40,834 bases of DNA from an uncultured SAR86 cluster bacterium. GTDB lineage: Bacteria > Pseudomonadota > Gammaproteobacteria > Magnimaribacterales > D2472. The notes under the pieces are model-generated. The model was not told where the DNA came from, searched no databases, and saw only the letters and a list, made by a program, of their open reading frames with translations. Made by a program: the position numbers and the translations under genes. Shown piece by piece: positions 27,472 to 37,750 of this stretch (positions are counted from its first letter, which is position 1; each line of letters opens with the position of its first letter). The DNA lies in NCBI GenBank assembly GCA_902512655.1, contig CABXJR010000007.1, positions 1 through 40,834 of the forward strand, in the 5' to 3' direction.

Positions 27472-29883
27472 ATGAAAAAATTCATTATAAATTTTTTGAT
27501 ATTTGTATCACTTTCTGTAACTGCATTTGAAGATTTTTTAATTAATGATATTAGAATTATTGGTCTTCAAAGGGTCTCTATCGGTAGTATTTTTACCGCT
27601 ATTCCTGTAAGTGTCGGCGATACAATGAACCAAGAGAAAATATCCGATATTACTAGAGCTCTTTTTTCTACTGGACAGTTCAATGATATTCAAATTGCCA
27701 GAGATGGGAATGCATTAATATTAAGCGTTTTGGAGAGACCTTCTGTTGCCTTAATAGAGCTAGAGGGAAATAAGGCATTAAAATCAGAGGATTTATTAAA
27801 AGGTCTTGAGGGCGCAGGTATTTCTCAAGGACAAGTTTATAAACGCTCCACCCTGAACGGAATGAAGAGTGAGTTAGTTCGCCAATACTCATCTCAAGGA
27901 AGGTATGGGGCAGGCGTTGAGATAGAAACAACCCCAATGCCTAGAAATACCATCAATGTAAAAATTATTATTGATGAAGGTGAAAGCGCTTCTATAAAAA
28001 AAGTAAATATTATTGGTAACGAAGTTTTTACTGACGATGATCTATTACAGGGTTTTGAGCTTAAAGAAGGAAAATGGTACGCATTTTTATCAAATAAAGA
28101 TAAGTACTCTAGAGAAAAGCTTGAGGGAGATATTGAAAATTTAGAATCTTATTATCTTGATAGGGGATACTTAAAATTTTCAATTGAATCTTCCCAAGTA
28201 TCTATTTCTAAAAATAAAGAAGACGTATTCATTACATTAAGTATCAGTGAAGGAGTTCAGTATAAGATTAATGACGTCACAGTAATTGGTGATATGCCTT
28301 TAAATGAAGGGATGTATCTTCCAATAATAGAAAGTCAAAAAGATCAGATTTACTCTCAAGCTCAGATCACTCAAATCGAGGAATATTTCATTAATCTGCT
28401 AGGTAATGAAGGGTATACTTTTGCCGAGGTCACAGGAAACCCTGAGATAAATGAAGAAGACCAAACTGTCTCATTGCTTTTTGTTGTGCAGCCAGGCAAC
28501 AGAACCTATGCAAGAAAGATTCAGTTTACTGGTAATTATTTAACAAACGATGAGGTTTTAAGAAGAGAGATGCGTCAATTTGAGGGTGCATGGGCTTCAG
28601 ATAATCTTATTGAGGCTTCAAAAGTTAGGCTAGAGAGGCTAGGTTTTTTTAAAGAAGTTGATGTTGAAACAATCCCCGTAGCTGGTTCAGAGGATCAAGT
28701 TGATATTGAGTTTTCAGTTGAGGAGGAAAGCACTTCTTCTGTTGGAGGCTCAATTGGTTATAGCGATTTTGGGATGAATATTGGCCTTAATCTATCAGAT
28801 AATAATTTCCTTGGCACTGGCAATAGGTTTATTTTGGGTGTTAATAAAAGTATTTACCAAGAGTCCTATAATATTTCCTTTTTTGACCCTTACTTCACAA
28901 TGGATGGAGTAAGTAGAGGTTATAGTCTTTACTTTAGAGAAACTGATTATGGTGAATTTAACGTAGCTAATTATCTAACTAATTCACAAGGCGCGGGCGT
29001 CCAATTTGGTTATCCAATTAGCGATACACAAAGAATTGGATTAAATCTTAATTTTGATAATACTGACATCGATCCAGGATCATTGCCTTCAAGAGAAATA
29101 TCAGATTTTTTAGCTTCCGAAGGAACAATATTTGACGTCTTAAAAGCTCAAGCAGTATGGTCAAGAATTACATTAAATAGGGGAATGTTTCCCACCTATG
29201 GTTCATCAACAGATGTAATGTTGCAAGCAACACTTCCTGGAAGTGATCTTACTTATTATAAAACTAATATCCGTCAAAAATTCTATCGTCCAATTGGATT
29301 TGCAAATTTAGTCTTTGGTTTTACCGGTGAGCTTGGATACATAGATACATATGGAGATACGAAAAAAACGCCTTTTTTTGAGAACTTTTATTCTGGAGGG
29401 CCGAGATCCATTAGAGGTTTTGAATCAAATACACTTGGGCCAAGAGTGACGCCTTCGCCTTGTTATGACTTTAATCCAGAAACTGAAGAATGTCCTCTGC
29501 TTATTGACACTGACTTGGATGGAACCCCTGATACTATTGGGCAAAATCCTTATACTTACCAGCAAGCAAGAAACCCAATCGGGGGGAATTTCTTAGTGGA
29601 AGGCAGTCTCCAACTTATCTTCAAGCTACCTATGATTGAAGATCAGCGCTCTATGCGTTCAGCTTTTTTCTTAGATTTTGGAAATGTCTTTTCAACAGAT
29701 TGTCAAGATTATCAAATTAATTGCTTTGAACCCACTTTTGATGAATTGAGATATTCAATAGGCGTAGGAGTAACTTGGATTACCGGATTTGGCCCTATGA
29801 GTTTTAGTTTTTCTCAACCATTCAACGATGGACCTTTTGATAAAACTGAAGAATTTCAATTTACTATAGGCACAGTCTTTTAA
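27472..29883 (+). CDS. bamA: Outer membrane assembly factor BamA
   Basis: Central outer-membrane subunit that inserts beta-barrel proteins. The product has 803 residues (E. coli 810). A signal peptide of about 18 residues is followed by five POTRA domains (to about residue 420; for example FLINDIRIIGLQRVSIG and RKIQFTGNYLTNDEVLRREM) and a 16-strand barrel. The loop-6 RGF motif is at 648-650 in GGPRSIRGFESNTLGPR. Beyond it is an extracellular insert with Cys664 and Cys674 and DTDLDGTPD (679-687). The protein ends in Phe as outer membrane barrels do. skp follows after 70 bases. Confidence 0.97.
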   Translation: MKKFIINFLIFVSLSVTAFEDFLINDIRIIGLQRVSIGSIFTAIPVSVGDTMNQEKISDITRALFSTGQFNDIQIARDGNALILSVLERPSVALIELEGNKALKSEDLLKGLEGAGISQGQVYKRSTLNGMKSELVRQYSSQGRYGAGVEIETTPMPRNTINVKIIIDEGESASIKKVNIIGNEVFTDDDLLQGFELKEGKWYAFLSNKDKYSREKLEGDIENLESYYLDRGYLKFSIESSQVSISKNKEDVFITLSISEGVQYKINDVTVIGDMPLNEGMYLPIIESQKDQIYSQAQITQIEEYFINLLGNEGYTFAEVTGNPEINEEDQTVSLLFVVQPGNRTYARKIQFTGNYLTNDEVLRREMRQFEGAWASDNLIEASKVRLERLGFFKEVDVETIPVAGSEDQVDIEFSVEEESTSSVGGSIGYSDFGMNIGLNLSDNNFLGTGNRFILGVNKSIYQESYNISFFDPYFTMDGVSRGYSLYFRETDYGEFNVANYLTNSQGAGVQFGYPISDTQRIGLNLNFDNTDIDPGSLPSREISDFLASEGTIFDVLKAQAVWSRITLNRGMFPTYGSSTDVMLQATLPGSDLTYYKTNIRQKFYRPIGFANLVFGFTGELGYIDTYGDTKKTPFFENFYSGGPRSIRGFESNTLGPRVTPSPCYDFNPETEECPLLIDTDLDGTPDTIGQNPYTYQQARNPIGGNFLVEGSLQLIFKLPMIEDQRSMRSAFFLDFGNVFSTDCQDYQINCFEPTFDELRYSIGVGVTWITGFGPMSFSFSQPFNDGPFDKTEEFQFTIGTVF

Positions 29884-29953
29884 GCTATTAGGTAGTGTTT
29901 TTTATTTGAATTACTATAAAATATAGCAACCATTAAAGGGTGAGGAATATTAC

Positions 29954-30487
29954 ATGAAAAAATTATTATTTATACCACTGTTCATTACAGCATTGCTTGC
30001 TTCAATTCCAGCATTAGCTGTTGAAGGTGTTGCAGTCATTGATATGCGTAATGCCGTCTTAGCAACTCAAGTTGCTCAAGATGCTTTTAAAGCTTTAGAG
30101 GAAGAGACCGAGTATGCAGCAAACATTGAGAGAGCTACCTTGCTTCAAACTGAGCGACAAGCCCTAGCTGAGAAACTCCAAAAAGATGCTGAAACTCTTT
30201 CACAAGAAGAAATAACCGATATGCAAAGGGATATTCAAGAAAAAGGTAAAGACATCGAATTTATTGTTGGCAAGGTTCAAGCAAAACAAGGCGAAACTGC
30301 TGATAAAGTTTTCAGAGATCTTAACCCCTCTCTTCAGAAAATTCTTTCTGAATTAATTGCTGCTAAAGAAGTTAAATTGCTGCTTGGAAGAGAGAATGTT
30401 TTGTTTGCTGACACTGCTTTAGATCTTACAGATGATGTAACATCAATGCTTGACGTTGCTGCAGCGAATGGCGAAGACAGCAACTAA
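29954..30487 (+). CDS. skp: Periplasmic chaperone Skp (OmpH family)
   Basis: Trimeric jellyfish-shaped periplasmic chaperone that carries unfolded outer membrane proteins to BAM. The product has 177 residues. A cleavable signal peptide MKKLLFIPLFITALLASIPALA is followed by VAVIDMRNAVLATQVAQ, the family start, and by long coiled-coil helices. The mature part has about 32 acidic and 17 basic residues, net about -15, unlike the strongly basic E. coli Skp. A good ribosome site (GAGGA) lies 7 bases upstream. Position between bamA and lpxD confirms identity. A TATAAA (29915-29920) upstream could be a promoter -10, but I see no matching -35. Confidence 0.93.
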   Translation: MKKLLFIPLFITALLASIPALAVEGVAVIDMRNAVLATQVAQDAFKALEEETEYAANIERATLLQTERQALAEKLQKDAETLSQEEITDMQRDIQEKGKDIEFIVGKVQAKQGETADKVFRDLNPSLQKILSELIAAKEVKLLLGRENVLFADTALDLTDDVTSMLDVAAANGEDSN

Positions 30488-30489
30488 GT

Positions 30490-31422
30490 TTGACCGGGCC
30501 ATCGTATAGCCTTAAAGACTTAGCTGATAAAGTTAAAGGTAAGCTGGTTGGCGATCCTGAAGTCGTCATTAGTGCCCTAGCTACAATTCAAAATGCATCC
30601 TCTGGATGCATTTCTTTTTTGGCTAACCCTAAATACAATAAATTTCTCAAGGAGTCATCTGCATCTGCAGTTATTGTTAGCCCTGAATTATCTGCTCAGC
30701 TTGAAACCCCTGGAATCATTGTAGATGATCCATATGCAGCTTACGCAAAAATTTCTTCATTGTTTGCAAAATATCAAAACCCATACACTGACAAATCTCT
30801 TTCTTGTTTTGTTCATGAAGCAGCTGAAGTACATGATTCTGCAGTTATCGGCCCCAATGTTTACATAGGTCCAGAATGTAAGATAGGTAGAAATTCCATT
30901 GTGCACGCAAACTCTTCTTTAGTAATGAATGTTGAAATAGGAAAGAATTGCATCATTCATTTTAATTCAATACTAGGCTCTGATGGCTTTGGGTATGCTC
31001 CCCAAAAGGATGGATATATTAAAATTGAGCAATTAGGCAAGTTGATAATTGGAGATAATGTAGAGATTGGAGCAGGGTGTACTATTGATAGGGGAGCTAT
31101 AGACAATACTGAAATACACAATGGAGTGAAATTAGATAACCAAGTGCATATTGCGCACAATGTGATTCTGGGTGAGCACTCTGCAATAGCAGCATCATGC
31201 GCAATAGCAGGCTCAACCACTATAGGAAAAAACTTTCAAATGGGTGGTTTGTCAGGAATTCTGGGGCATTTAAATATCGCTGATAATGTTTTAATTGGCG
31301 CTCATACTCTTATCACCAAAAGTATTGATAAGCCTGGAAATTATGTCGGTATAATGCCAGCACAAGAGCACAAAGATTGGGCAAAATCTTCAGTCTTCAT
31401 TAAGCAAAGGAAATCAAAATGA
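30490..31422 (+). CDS. lpxD: UDP-3-O-acylglucosamine N-acyltransferase (LpxD)
   Basis: Third step of lipid A synthesis: adds the N-linked hydroxyacyl chain. It begins with TTG at 30490, 2 bases after skp. The product has 310 residues (E. coli 341). The N-terminal uridine-binding domain is at 1-105. A left-handed beta-helix of hexapeptide repeats follows, with FNSILGSDGFGYA and catalytic His223 in VHIAHNVILGEHSAIAA. The C-terminal helix is shorter than in E. coli, which explains the length. It overlaps fabZ by 4 bases. Confidence 0.97.
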   Translation: MTGPSYSLKDLADKVKGKLVGDPEVVISALATIQNASSGCISFLANPKYNKFLKESSASAVIVSPELSAQLETPGIIVDDPYAAYAKISSLFAKYQNPYTDKSLSCFVHEAAEVHDSAVIGPNVYIGPECKIGRNSIVHANSSLVMNVEIGKNCIIHFNSILGSDGFGYAPQKDGYIKIEQLGKLIIGDNVEIGAGCTIDRGAIDNTEIHNGVKLDNQVHIAHNVILGEHSAIAASCAIAGSTTIGKNFQMGGLSGILGHLNIADNVLIGAHTLITKSIDKPGNYVGIMPAQEHKDWAKSSVFIKQRKSK

Positions 31423-31859
31423 GCTATGAATTTTCAGACATACTAAAGCTTTTACCTCATCGGCACCCATTTTTATTTGTCGATAAAATTGTTTCTGTTG
31501 AATTGGGTGAAAGCATACATGCGCAAAAAAATGTCTCTATTAATGAAGATTTTTTTAATGGTCATTTTCCCAATAAGCCAGTTATGCCGGGCGTTTTAAT
31601 TATTGAAGCTCTTGGACAAGCCTCTGGTATTTTAGGATTTTTGACCATGAACAAAACTCCTGATGAGGGGAGTATTTATTATTTGGTTGGAGTTGATAAT
31701 GTGAGATTCAAAAGCTCAGCAAGTCCTGGTGATGTAATTGATTTGCATGCAAGTATAAGATCTGAAAAACGAGGAATCTGGAAGTTTGATTGTAAGGCTG
31801 AAGTAGATGGAAGAAACGTCTGCGCAGCAACAATTCTTTGTGCCGATCGTTCAAAATAA
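31419..31859 (+). CDS. fabZ: 3-hydroxyacyl-ACP dehydratase FabZ
   Basis: Dehydrates 3-hydroxyacyl-ACPs of all chain lengths in fatty acid elongation. The product has 146 residues (E. coli 151). LLPHRHPFLFVDKI starts the hot-dog fold. The active site is His49 in FFNGHFPNKPVMPG and Glu63 in VLIIEALGQASG. It lacks the DAMWQ of FabA, which is encoded separately at 8126. It overlaps lpxD by 4 bases; lpxA follows after 2 bases. FabZ and LpxA/LpxD compete for hydroxymyristoyl-ACP, so linkage helps balance phospholipid and lipid A supply. Confidence 0.97.
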   Translation: MSYEFSDILKLLPHRHPFLFVDKIVSVELGESIHAQKNVSINEDFFNGHFPNKPVMPGVLIIEALGQASGILGFLTMNKTPDEGSIYYLVGVDNVRFKSSASPGDVIDLHASIRSEKRGIWKFDCKAEVDGRNVCAATILCADRSK

Positions 31860-31861
31860 AT

Positions 31862-32629
31862 ATGACTAATTCTGTTATTGATCCTTCTGCAAAAATCGAC
31901 CAATCCGTCATAATTGGCCCCTTTTGCGTTATTGGACCTGATGTTGAAATAGGACCTGATTGCGTTCTGCATTCTCATGTGGTGATTAAAGGACCTACTA
32001 AAATCAGAGCAGGAAATACCTTTTATCAATTTTCTACCATTGGCGAGGATACTCCTGACAAAAAATACGATGGTGAAGCCACCACCTTAGAGATTGGTAA
32101 AAATAATATTTTTCGAGAAGGTGTTACAGTCCATAGGGGGACTGTTCAAGATAAATCTAAAACCATTATAGGTAATGATAATTTATTTATGGCATATTCA
32201 CATATTGCCCATGATTGTGTAGTTGGCAATCAAAATGTATTTGCAAATACTGCTGGTTTGGCTGGGCATGTTACAGTTGGAAATAATGTAATTCTTGGTG
32301 CTGTTACTCTGGTACATCAATTTTGTTCTTTAGGAGATTATTCTTTCACGGGTTTAAATACATTGATTACGATGGATGTGCCTGCATTTGTAAAAGTTGC
32401 CGCTAATCCAGCAAGGCCAATAGGCTTGAATACAATTGGAATGCAGCGAAATAATTTTGATACTGACTCAGTAAACTTAGTAAAAAAAGCCTACAGAATT
32501 ATCTATAGAAAAGGTTACTCTCTTGATGATGCGATTAAACACATGCACGCATTAAATAAAGATAATAACCCAGCGCTTACAATTTTTATTTCTTCAGTTG
32601 AAAGATCTGAGAGAGGCTTACTTCGATAG
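31862..32629 (+). CDS. lpxA: UDP-N-acetylglucosamine acyltransferase (LpxA)
   Basis: First step of lipid A synthesis: transfers an R-3-hydroxyacyl chain to UDP-GlcNAc. The ATG at 31862 gives MTNSVIDPSAKIDQSVIIGP and 255 residues (E. coli 262); a start further upstream would overlap fabZ needlessly. The left-handed beta-helix is built of hexapeptide repeats. Catalytic His117 lies in AYSHIAHDCVVGN, with HRGTVQDK and AGHVTVG nearby. The helical C-terminus carries AYRIIYRKGYSLDDAI. The TAG stop abuts the lpxB GTG. Confidence 0.97.
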   Translation: MTNSVIDPSAKIDQSVIIGPFCVIGPDVEIGPDCVLHSHVVIKGPTKIRAGNTFYQFSTIGEDTPDKKYDGEATTLEIGKNNIFREGVTVHRGTVQDKSKTIIGNDNLFMAYSHIAHDCVVGNQNVFANTAGLAGHVTVGNNVILGAVTLVHQFCSLGDYSFTGLNTLITMDVPAFVKVAANPARPIGLNTIGMQRNNFDTDSVNLVKKAYRIIYRKGYSLDDAIKHMHALNKDNNPALTIFISSVERSERGLLR

Positions 32630-33754
32630 GTGTCAAAAAAGAAAATAAAAGTAGGCATCATTGCTGCTGAGCACTCAGGGGATAGGCTGGGGTCAACTCT
32701 TCTAAAATCATTGCAAAATATCTTTGAAGTTGATCTTTATGGTCTGGGTGGGCCGGCGGTGAACGCTAGTAGTATCATCACACCTCCAGAAATTGATTAT
32801 CAGGACCTTCATGTAATGGGCCTTATTGATCCATTAATCAACCTCCCAAAAATTCTCTCAATTAGAAAAAAGCTATTAAACCTTTTTATTGCAAATGATA
32901 TTGATATTTTTATTGGCGTTGATTCGCCTGATTTCAATATGTTTTTTCATAAAAAACTTAAACAAAAGAATATCAAGACAATTCAGGTAGTAAGCCCCTC
33001 AGTCTGGGGGTGGAGAGAAAATAGAATTAAATCCATCCAAGCATATGTAGATTTAACAATGTGCTTATTTAAGTTCGAATGTAATTTTTATAATGAAAAA
33101 AATATGCATAGCTTTTTTTTGGGCCATCCATTTAGTCAACTCAAGCCAATGAACAAAGAAGAGATGATTTTAAAACACAGCTTAGACTCTTCAAAAGATT
33201 TTATTAGTATCTTACCGGGAAGCAGAGCAAGCGAAATTTCTCAATTGATGCCGGTTTATGTTGCCGCAGCAAAAAAACTCCTTAATTTAAATTCAAATAC
33301 ATATTTTTTAATCCCAGCAGCAAATAAAGAATTAGCTGAGATGATTCTATTAACAAAAGGAATTAATGAAATTCCATATAAGCTATCCATTGATTCAGCT
33401 CAAGATTTCCTTAGCTTATCTTCAATTTCAATTGTTACCTCGGGCACTGCTTCGCTAGAAGCAGCGGTTTTAGGTTCAGTTCCAATTATTTGCTATAAAA
33501 CAAATAAACTAAATTATGCAATTTTAAGTCGATTGGTTAGAACGCCATTTGTTGGGCTACCAAATCTCCTGCTTCAGGAGCATATTTTTCCAGAATTAAT
33601 TCAATATGATTTAACACCTGAATCAATCGTTAACAGCTTTTCTAAAATATCTTCTGAACCTGAGCACTATCACTCGTATCTTACAAAGATTAACGATTCT
33701 ATGTGTGGAGAAGGTTTTGAGGTTGCTGCAAAAGCAATTAATAATATATTGTGA
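32630..33754 (+). CDS. lpxB: Lipid A disaccharide synthase (LpxB)
   Basis: GT19 glycosyltransferase joining UDP-diacylglucosamine and lipid X into the lipid A disaccharide. The product has 374 residues (E. coli 382) and starts at GTG immediately after the lpxA stop. Family blocks include IIAAEHSGDRLGSTLL, IDIFIGVDSPDFNM, QVVSPSVWGWRENRIKSI, FLGHPFSQL, ISILPGSRASEISQL, and VTSGTASLEAAVLGSVPIIC. It overlaps rnhB by 4 bases (GTGA). Confidence 0.96.
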   Translation: MSKKKIKVGIIAAEHSGDRLGSTLLKSLQNIFEVDLYGLGGPAVNASSIITPPEIDYQDLHVMGLIDPLINLPKILSIRKKLLNLFIANDIDIFIGVDSPDFNMFFHKKLKQKNIKTIQVVSPSVWGWRENRIKSIQAYVDLTMCLFKFECNFYNEKNMHSFFLGHPFSQLKPMNKEEMILKHSLDSSKDFISILPGSRASEISQLMPVYVAAAKKLLNLNSNTYFLIPAANKELAEMILLTKGINEIPYKLSIDSAQDFLSLSSISIVTSGTASLEAAVLGSVPIICYKTNKLNYAILSRLVRTPFVGLPNLLLQEHIFPELIQYDLTPESIVNSFSKISSEPEHYHSYLTKINDSMCGEGFEVAAKAINNIL

Positions 33755-34293
33755 TTATTGCTGGGGTCGATGAAGTTGGAAGAGGGTGTCTAGCTGGCCC
33801 AGTAACAGCTGCAGCTGTAATTTTAAAAAATCCCATATCAGGATTAAGAGACTCGAAGGAAATCTCCTCCATGAAAAGAGAGGCCTTGGCTAAAATAATT
33901 CAAGAACAATCTATTTATAGTTTTGCCAGTATTTCAAATGATAAAATTGATGAGATAAATATTCATCAAGCTACATTGCTTGCTATGCAAGAAGCTATAA
34001 TGAAACTATCCATTACACCAGATTTGGTTTATGTTGATGGAAAATTTATCCCAAATGTTGAGGTAAATTGTAAAGCGGTGATTGGGGGTGATAAGCTGAT
34101 TTCAGAAATTTCGGCAGCTTCAATTATTGCTAAAGTACATAGAGATGATTTCATGAAAGAAATAGATAAAAAATACCCAATTTATGATTTTGCAAAAAAT
34201 AAAGGCTATGGAACTGCCCATCACTTGAGTGCTCTGAAACAATCAGGCTATACATCCTTTCATCGAAAATCATTTAAGGGAGTTATTGCTTAA
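33751..34293 (+). CDS. rnhB: Ribonuclease HII
   Basis: Cleaves RNA in RNA-DNA hybrids and starts removal of misincorporated ribonucleotides. The product has 180 residues, starting at a GTG whose last two bases and the next A are the lpxB stop (GTGA). The active-site block is AGVDEVGRGCLAGPV with Asp7 and Glu8; later conserved parts are LRDSKEIS, VYVDGKF, and AASIIAKVHRD with the acidic residues. The small C-terminus keeps GYGTAHHLSAL. dnaE begins 4 bases after its stop. Confidence 0.96.
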   Translation: MIIAGVDEVGRGCLAGPVTAAAVILKNPISGLRDSKEISSMKREALAKIIQEQSIYSFASISNDKIDEINIHQATLLAMQEAIMKLSITPDLVYVDGKFIPNVEVNCKAVIGGDKLISEISAASIIAKVHRDDFMKEIDKKYPIYDFAKNKGYGTAHHLSALKQSGYTSFHRKSFKGVIA

Positions 34294-34297
34294 TTTT

Positions 34298-37200
34298 ATG
34301 CAAACTTCCTTTATCCATCTTAGAGTTTCATCTGAATTTAGTATTTCTAGAGGATTGCTTAGAATCAATGAGATCATTGAAAATGCACAGAAGTTAAATA
34401 TGCCAGCAGTCGCCTTGACTGATTTGAATAATATGTTTGGCATGGTGAAATTTTTCAAGAAGGCGGAGGCAGCAGGAATTAAACCTCTTGCAGGTACCAC
34501 TCTTAATTTAAAATCACACGCTGGTGAATTTGGTGAAATTCTTTGCCTTGCAAAAAATAATGAAGGCTTAAAGTCTTTGATGGGGATTATTTCAAAATCT
34601 CAACTTCAGCAAGAAAATGGTCATATTTCTGTAACCTTTGAAGATTTAAGTATTTGTGCAGGAAATATTATAGTGATAGCAGGTGGACCCTCATCGACTA
34701 TTTTTAATCTAGCTAAACTCAAAAAGAATCAAGACTTGAAAACAGAATTGCTCTCTTTCAAGGAAACCTTTCAGGATGATTTCTGTATCGAACTTCAAAG
34801 GCTGGGCAAAAGCTTTGAGGAAGAATTTATACAATGTATTGTGCCATTAGCATCCGAATTTCTTATTCCAGTTATTGCATCAAATGACACTATGTTCTCT
34901 CAAAAAGAAGATTTTGATATTCATGAGACGAAAGTATGTATTAATACCGGCAAGACTTTAAATGATTCAAATCGAGAAAAGCTCTATAGTCCTGAGCAAT
35001 ATTTTAAATCAACAAAAGATATATCTAACTTATTTAGTGATTGTGATCCTGATACTTTAATAAATAATACTCTAGCTATTGCACAAAAATGCAATGTAAC
35101 ACTTACAACAGATCAATATTTCCTGCCAGAATATCCAGTTCCAAAGGGCCACAATTTCAATTCTTTCTTATCGGAGCTTTCTAGAACGCAATTAGATGAA
35201 ATTATTAAATTTTATTCATCAGCGGAAAAAGAAATCTATCTAAAACGTCTGGATTACGAGTTAACGCAAATCCATGCAACTGGATTCTCTAGTTATTTTT
35301 TAATTGTTGCAGATTTTATTCAATGGTCTAAAGACAATGACGTCCCAGTTGGACCAGGAAGAGGATCGGGAGCTGGCTCCCTGGTTGCATATGCTTTAGG
35401 AATAACAGCGCTAGATCCAATAGAGCATAATCTTCTTTTTGAAAGATTTATTAATCCAGAAAGAATATCAATGCCAGATTTTGATATTGATTTTTGTATG
35501 GATAAAAGAGATATGGTTATTGATTATGTTGGGCAGAAATATGGAAAATCTGCAGTATCTCAAATCGCAACATTTGGAACAATGGCAGCACGAGCTGTTG
35601 TCAGGGATGTGGCAAGAGCTCTAGGTAAACCATATGCTTTAGGTGATCGAATTTCTAAGATGATACCGTTCATTCCGGGTATGACTCTAGAAAAAGCTAT
35701 CAGCTCTCAGCCTATATTTAAGAAAATGATTCAGGATGAGGAAGAGGTTTCTGAGATCATTGATTTAGCATATAAACTTGAGGGAATAGCTAGGAATGTT
35801 GGCAAGCACGCTGGAGGAATAGTAATAGCTCCTGGGTCAATTGCAGATTTTTGCCCTACTTACTTTGATCCTCAGTCTGATTCACTAATGACCCAATTTG
35901 ATAAAGATGATGTTGAGACTATTGGGCTGGTTAAATTTGATTTTTTGGGGTTAAGAACACTTACAGTAATAGATCGGGCAGTAAAGACTATCAATCAATC
36001 CTTAAGTGAAAAAAATGAAAAAGCCTTAGATCTCAATTCTCTAACTTTAGATGACCCTAAGGTTTTTGAGTTACTGGCCTCTGGAAGAACTACTGCTGTA
36101 TTTCAGTTAGAGTCAACTGGCATGCGAGAGCTGATTCGAAGGTTGCAGCCTACTAAATTTGAAGAGATAGTTGCTTTACTTGCATTGTATAGGCCTGGGC
36201 CATTGGAATCAGGGATGCATGACGAATTTGTTGATAGAAAGCATGGAAAAAGTAAGGTCACTTTTCCTCATGAATTGCTTGCACCAGTACTATCAGAGAC
36301 CTATGGGGTAATTTTGTATCAAGAGCAGGTTATGCAAGCTGCACAGGTCTTAGCGGGCTATTCTCTTGGGCAGGCTGACATTTTACGAAGAGCCATGGGT
36401 AAAAAGAAAGTTGAAGAGATGGAGCAACAAAGGCAAATATTCGTGGATGGCTGCTCTCAAAAAGATATTAAAAAAGCAACTGCTGAGAAAGTATTTGATC
36501 TAATTGAAAAATTTGCAGGCTATGGTTTTAATAAGTCTCATTCTGCAGCCTATGCAATGCTTTCCTATCAAACTGCATATTTAAAGACATATTTTCCTGA
36601 GCATTTTATGGCAGCCGTTCTTTCAACAGAATTGGGCAACACAGATAAGATCAGCACATTGATTAATGAATGCAAGGAGATGAAGATAAAGGTATTAACT
36701 CCAGATATTAAAACCTGCAACAAGCACTTTAATGTTAATGCAGATCTGCATATTAAATATGGATTGGGTGCAATTAAGGGAGTAGCAGATTCTTTTATTG
36801 ATCATGTAATCGAAGTTAGAAAAAATAATTCTTTCAAGGACCTTTTTGATCTTACAAAAAAAGTAAATATTCGATTGGGTGGTAAAAAGTCTATTGAAGC
36901 TTTGACTAAAGCAGGAGCATTTGATGAATTGGCACCATCTAGATCCATAGCGCTGGCTTGCATGGAAGACATGTTAAGAGAGGGGCAAAAAAACAGCGCG
37001 CAAATGGCTGGAACATCTGATCTTTTTGCTTCAATGGAAGAAACATTTGATCCATATGAGAAATATGTAAATGTAAAAGATTTATCTAAAGAAGATTTGC
37101 TAAATCATGAGAGAGATGCACTTGGATATTACTTTTCAGGTCATCCTGTAATTGCAATCGAGGGCATGGTCGAAAATTTAAGATCTCATACAATCAGTCA

Positions 37201-37750
37201 AGTTACGGATGAGATGAATAGAGTAAAAATAGTTGGCTTATTAAATTCATATAGACAGATCAGGGATCGTTCAAATAAACAAATTGCTTTTATTGGTTTT
37301 GATGATGGAACAGGCACCATGGAAGGAACAGTTAGCACCGATGTTTTAGAGAAGCACCACTTATTATTAAACACAAATTCTATTCTTATTTTTGCTGGGT
37401 CGGTTGAAATTGACGATTATAAATCTAAAGAATTGAATCGGAGAATGTATAAGATGAAAGTTGCATCCGTGACTTCACTTGAGTCGCAAATGAGCCAAGG
37501 TAATAAATCAATCATGATAGACGCAAGAAAACTGCCAAATGATTCTATTCAATCCAATATGTCCAATTTAAAAAATTTAAATGGAGATTTCTGGAAGCAT
37601 GGGAATTGCAAAATACATTTAAAAATTCTTCATGAGAACTCTGAGGCTATAATAGAGCTTGGAGATGAATTTAAACTTATGCCTTCATCTGAAAACATCA
37701 AAATACTTAAGGATATGTTCGGCGATGAGGCAATTAAATTAAATAAATGA
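34298..37750 (+). CDS. dnaE: DNA polymerase III alpha subunit
   Basis: Catalytic replicative polymerase subunit. The ATG at 34298 ([17 protein letters not shown]) is chosen; a TTG at 34286 would overlap rnhB and sits only 3 bases from AGGGAG, so it is not excluded. The product has 1150 residues (E. coli 1160). The PHP domain is N-terminal but its metal site is degenerate: HLRVSSEFS. The palm has PDFDID at about 393-398 (catalytic aspartates) and a third in [26 protein letters not shown], the beta-binding region and an OB-fold near the C-terminus are present. It overlaps accA by 4 bases. Confidence 0.97.
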   Translation: MQTSFIHLRVSSEFSISRGLLRINEIIENAQKLNMPAVALTDLNNMFGMVKFFKKAEAAGIKPLAGTTLNLKSHAGEFGEILCLAKNNEGLKSLMGIISKSQLQQENGHISVTFEDLSICAGNIIVIAGGPSSTIFNLAKLKKNQDLKTELLSFKETFQDDFCIELQRLGKSFEEEFIQCIVPLASEFLIPVIASNDTMFSQKEDFDIHETKVCINTGKTLNDSNREKLYSPEQYFKSTKDISNLFSDCDPDTLINNTLAIAQKCNVTLTTDQYFLPEYPVPKGHNFNSFLSELSRTQLDEIIKFYSSAEKEIYLKRLDYELTQIHATGFSSYFLIVADFIQWSKDNDVPVGPGRGSGAGSLVAYALGITALDPIEHNLLFERFINPERISMPDFDIDFCMDKRDMVIDYVGQKYGKSAVSQIATFGTMAARAVVRDVARALGKPYALGDRISKMIPFIPGMTLEKAISSQPIFKKMIQDEEEVSEIIDLAYKLEGIARNVGKHAGGIVIAPGSIADFCPTYFDPQSDSLMTQFDKDDVETIGLVKFDFLGLRTLTVIDRAVKTINQSLSEKNEKALDLNSLTLDDPKVFELLASGRTTAVFQLESTGMRELIRRLQPTKFEEIVALLALYRPGPLESGMHDEFVDRKHGKSKVTFPHELLAPVLSETYGVILYQEQVMQAAQVLAGYSLGQADILRRAMGKKKVEEMEQQRQIFVDGCSQKDIKKATAEKVFDLIEKFAGYGFNKSHSAAYAMLSYQTAYLKTYFPEHFMAAVLSTELGNTDKISTLINECKEMKIKVLTPDIKTCNKHFNVNADLHIKYGLGAIKGVADSFIDHVIEVRKNNSFKDLFDLTKKVNIRLGGKKSIEALTKAGAFDELAPSRSIALACMEDMLREGQKNSAQMAGTSDLFASMEETFDPYEKYVNVKDLSKEDLLNHERDALGYYFSGHPVIAIEGMVENLRSHTISQVTDEMNRVKIVGLLNSYRQIRDRSNKQIAFIGFDDGTGTMEGTVSTDVLEKHHLLLNTNSILIFAGSVEIDDYKSKELNRRMYKMKVASVTSLESQMSQGNKSIMIDARKLPNDSIQSNMSNLKNLNGDFWKHGNCKIHLKILHENSEAIIELGDEFKLMPSSENIKILKDMFGDEAIKLNK

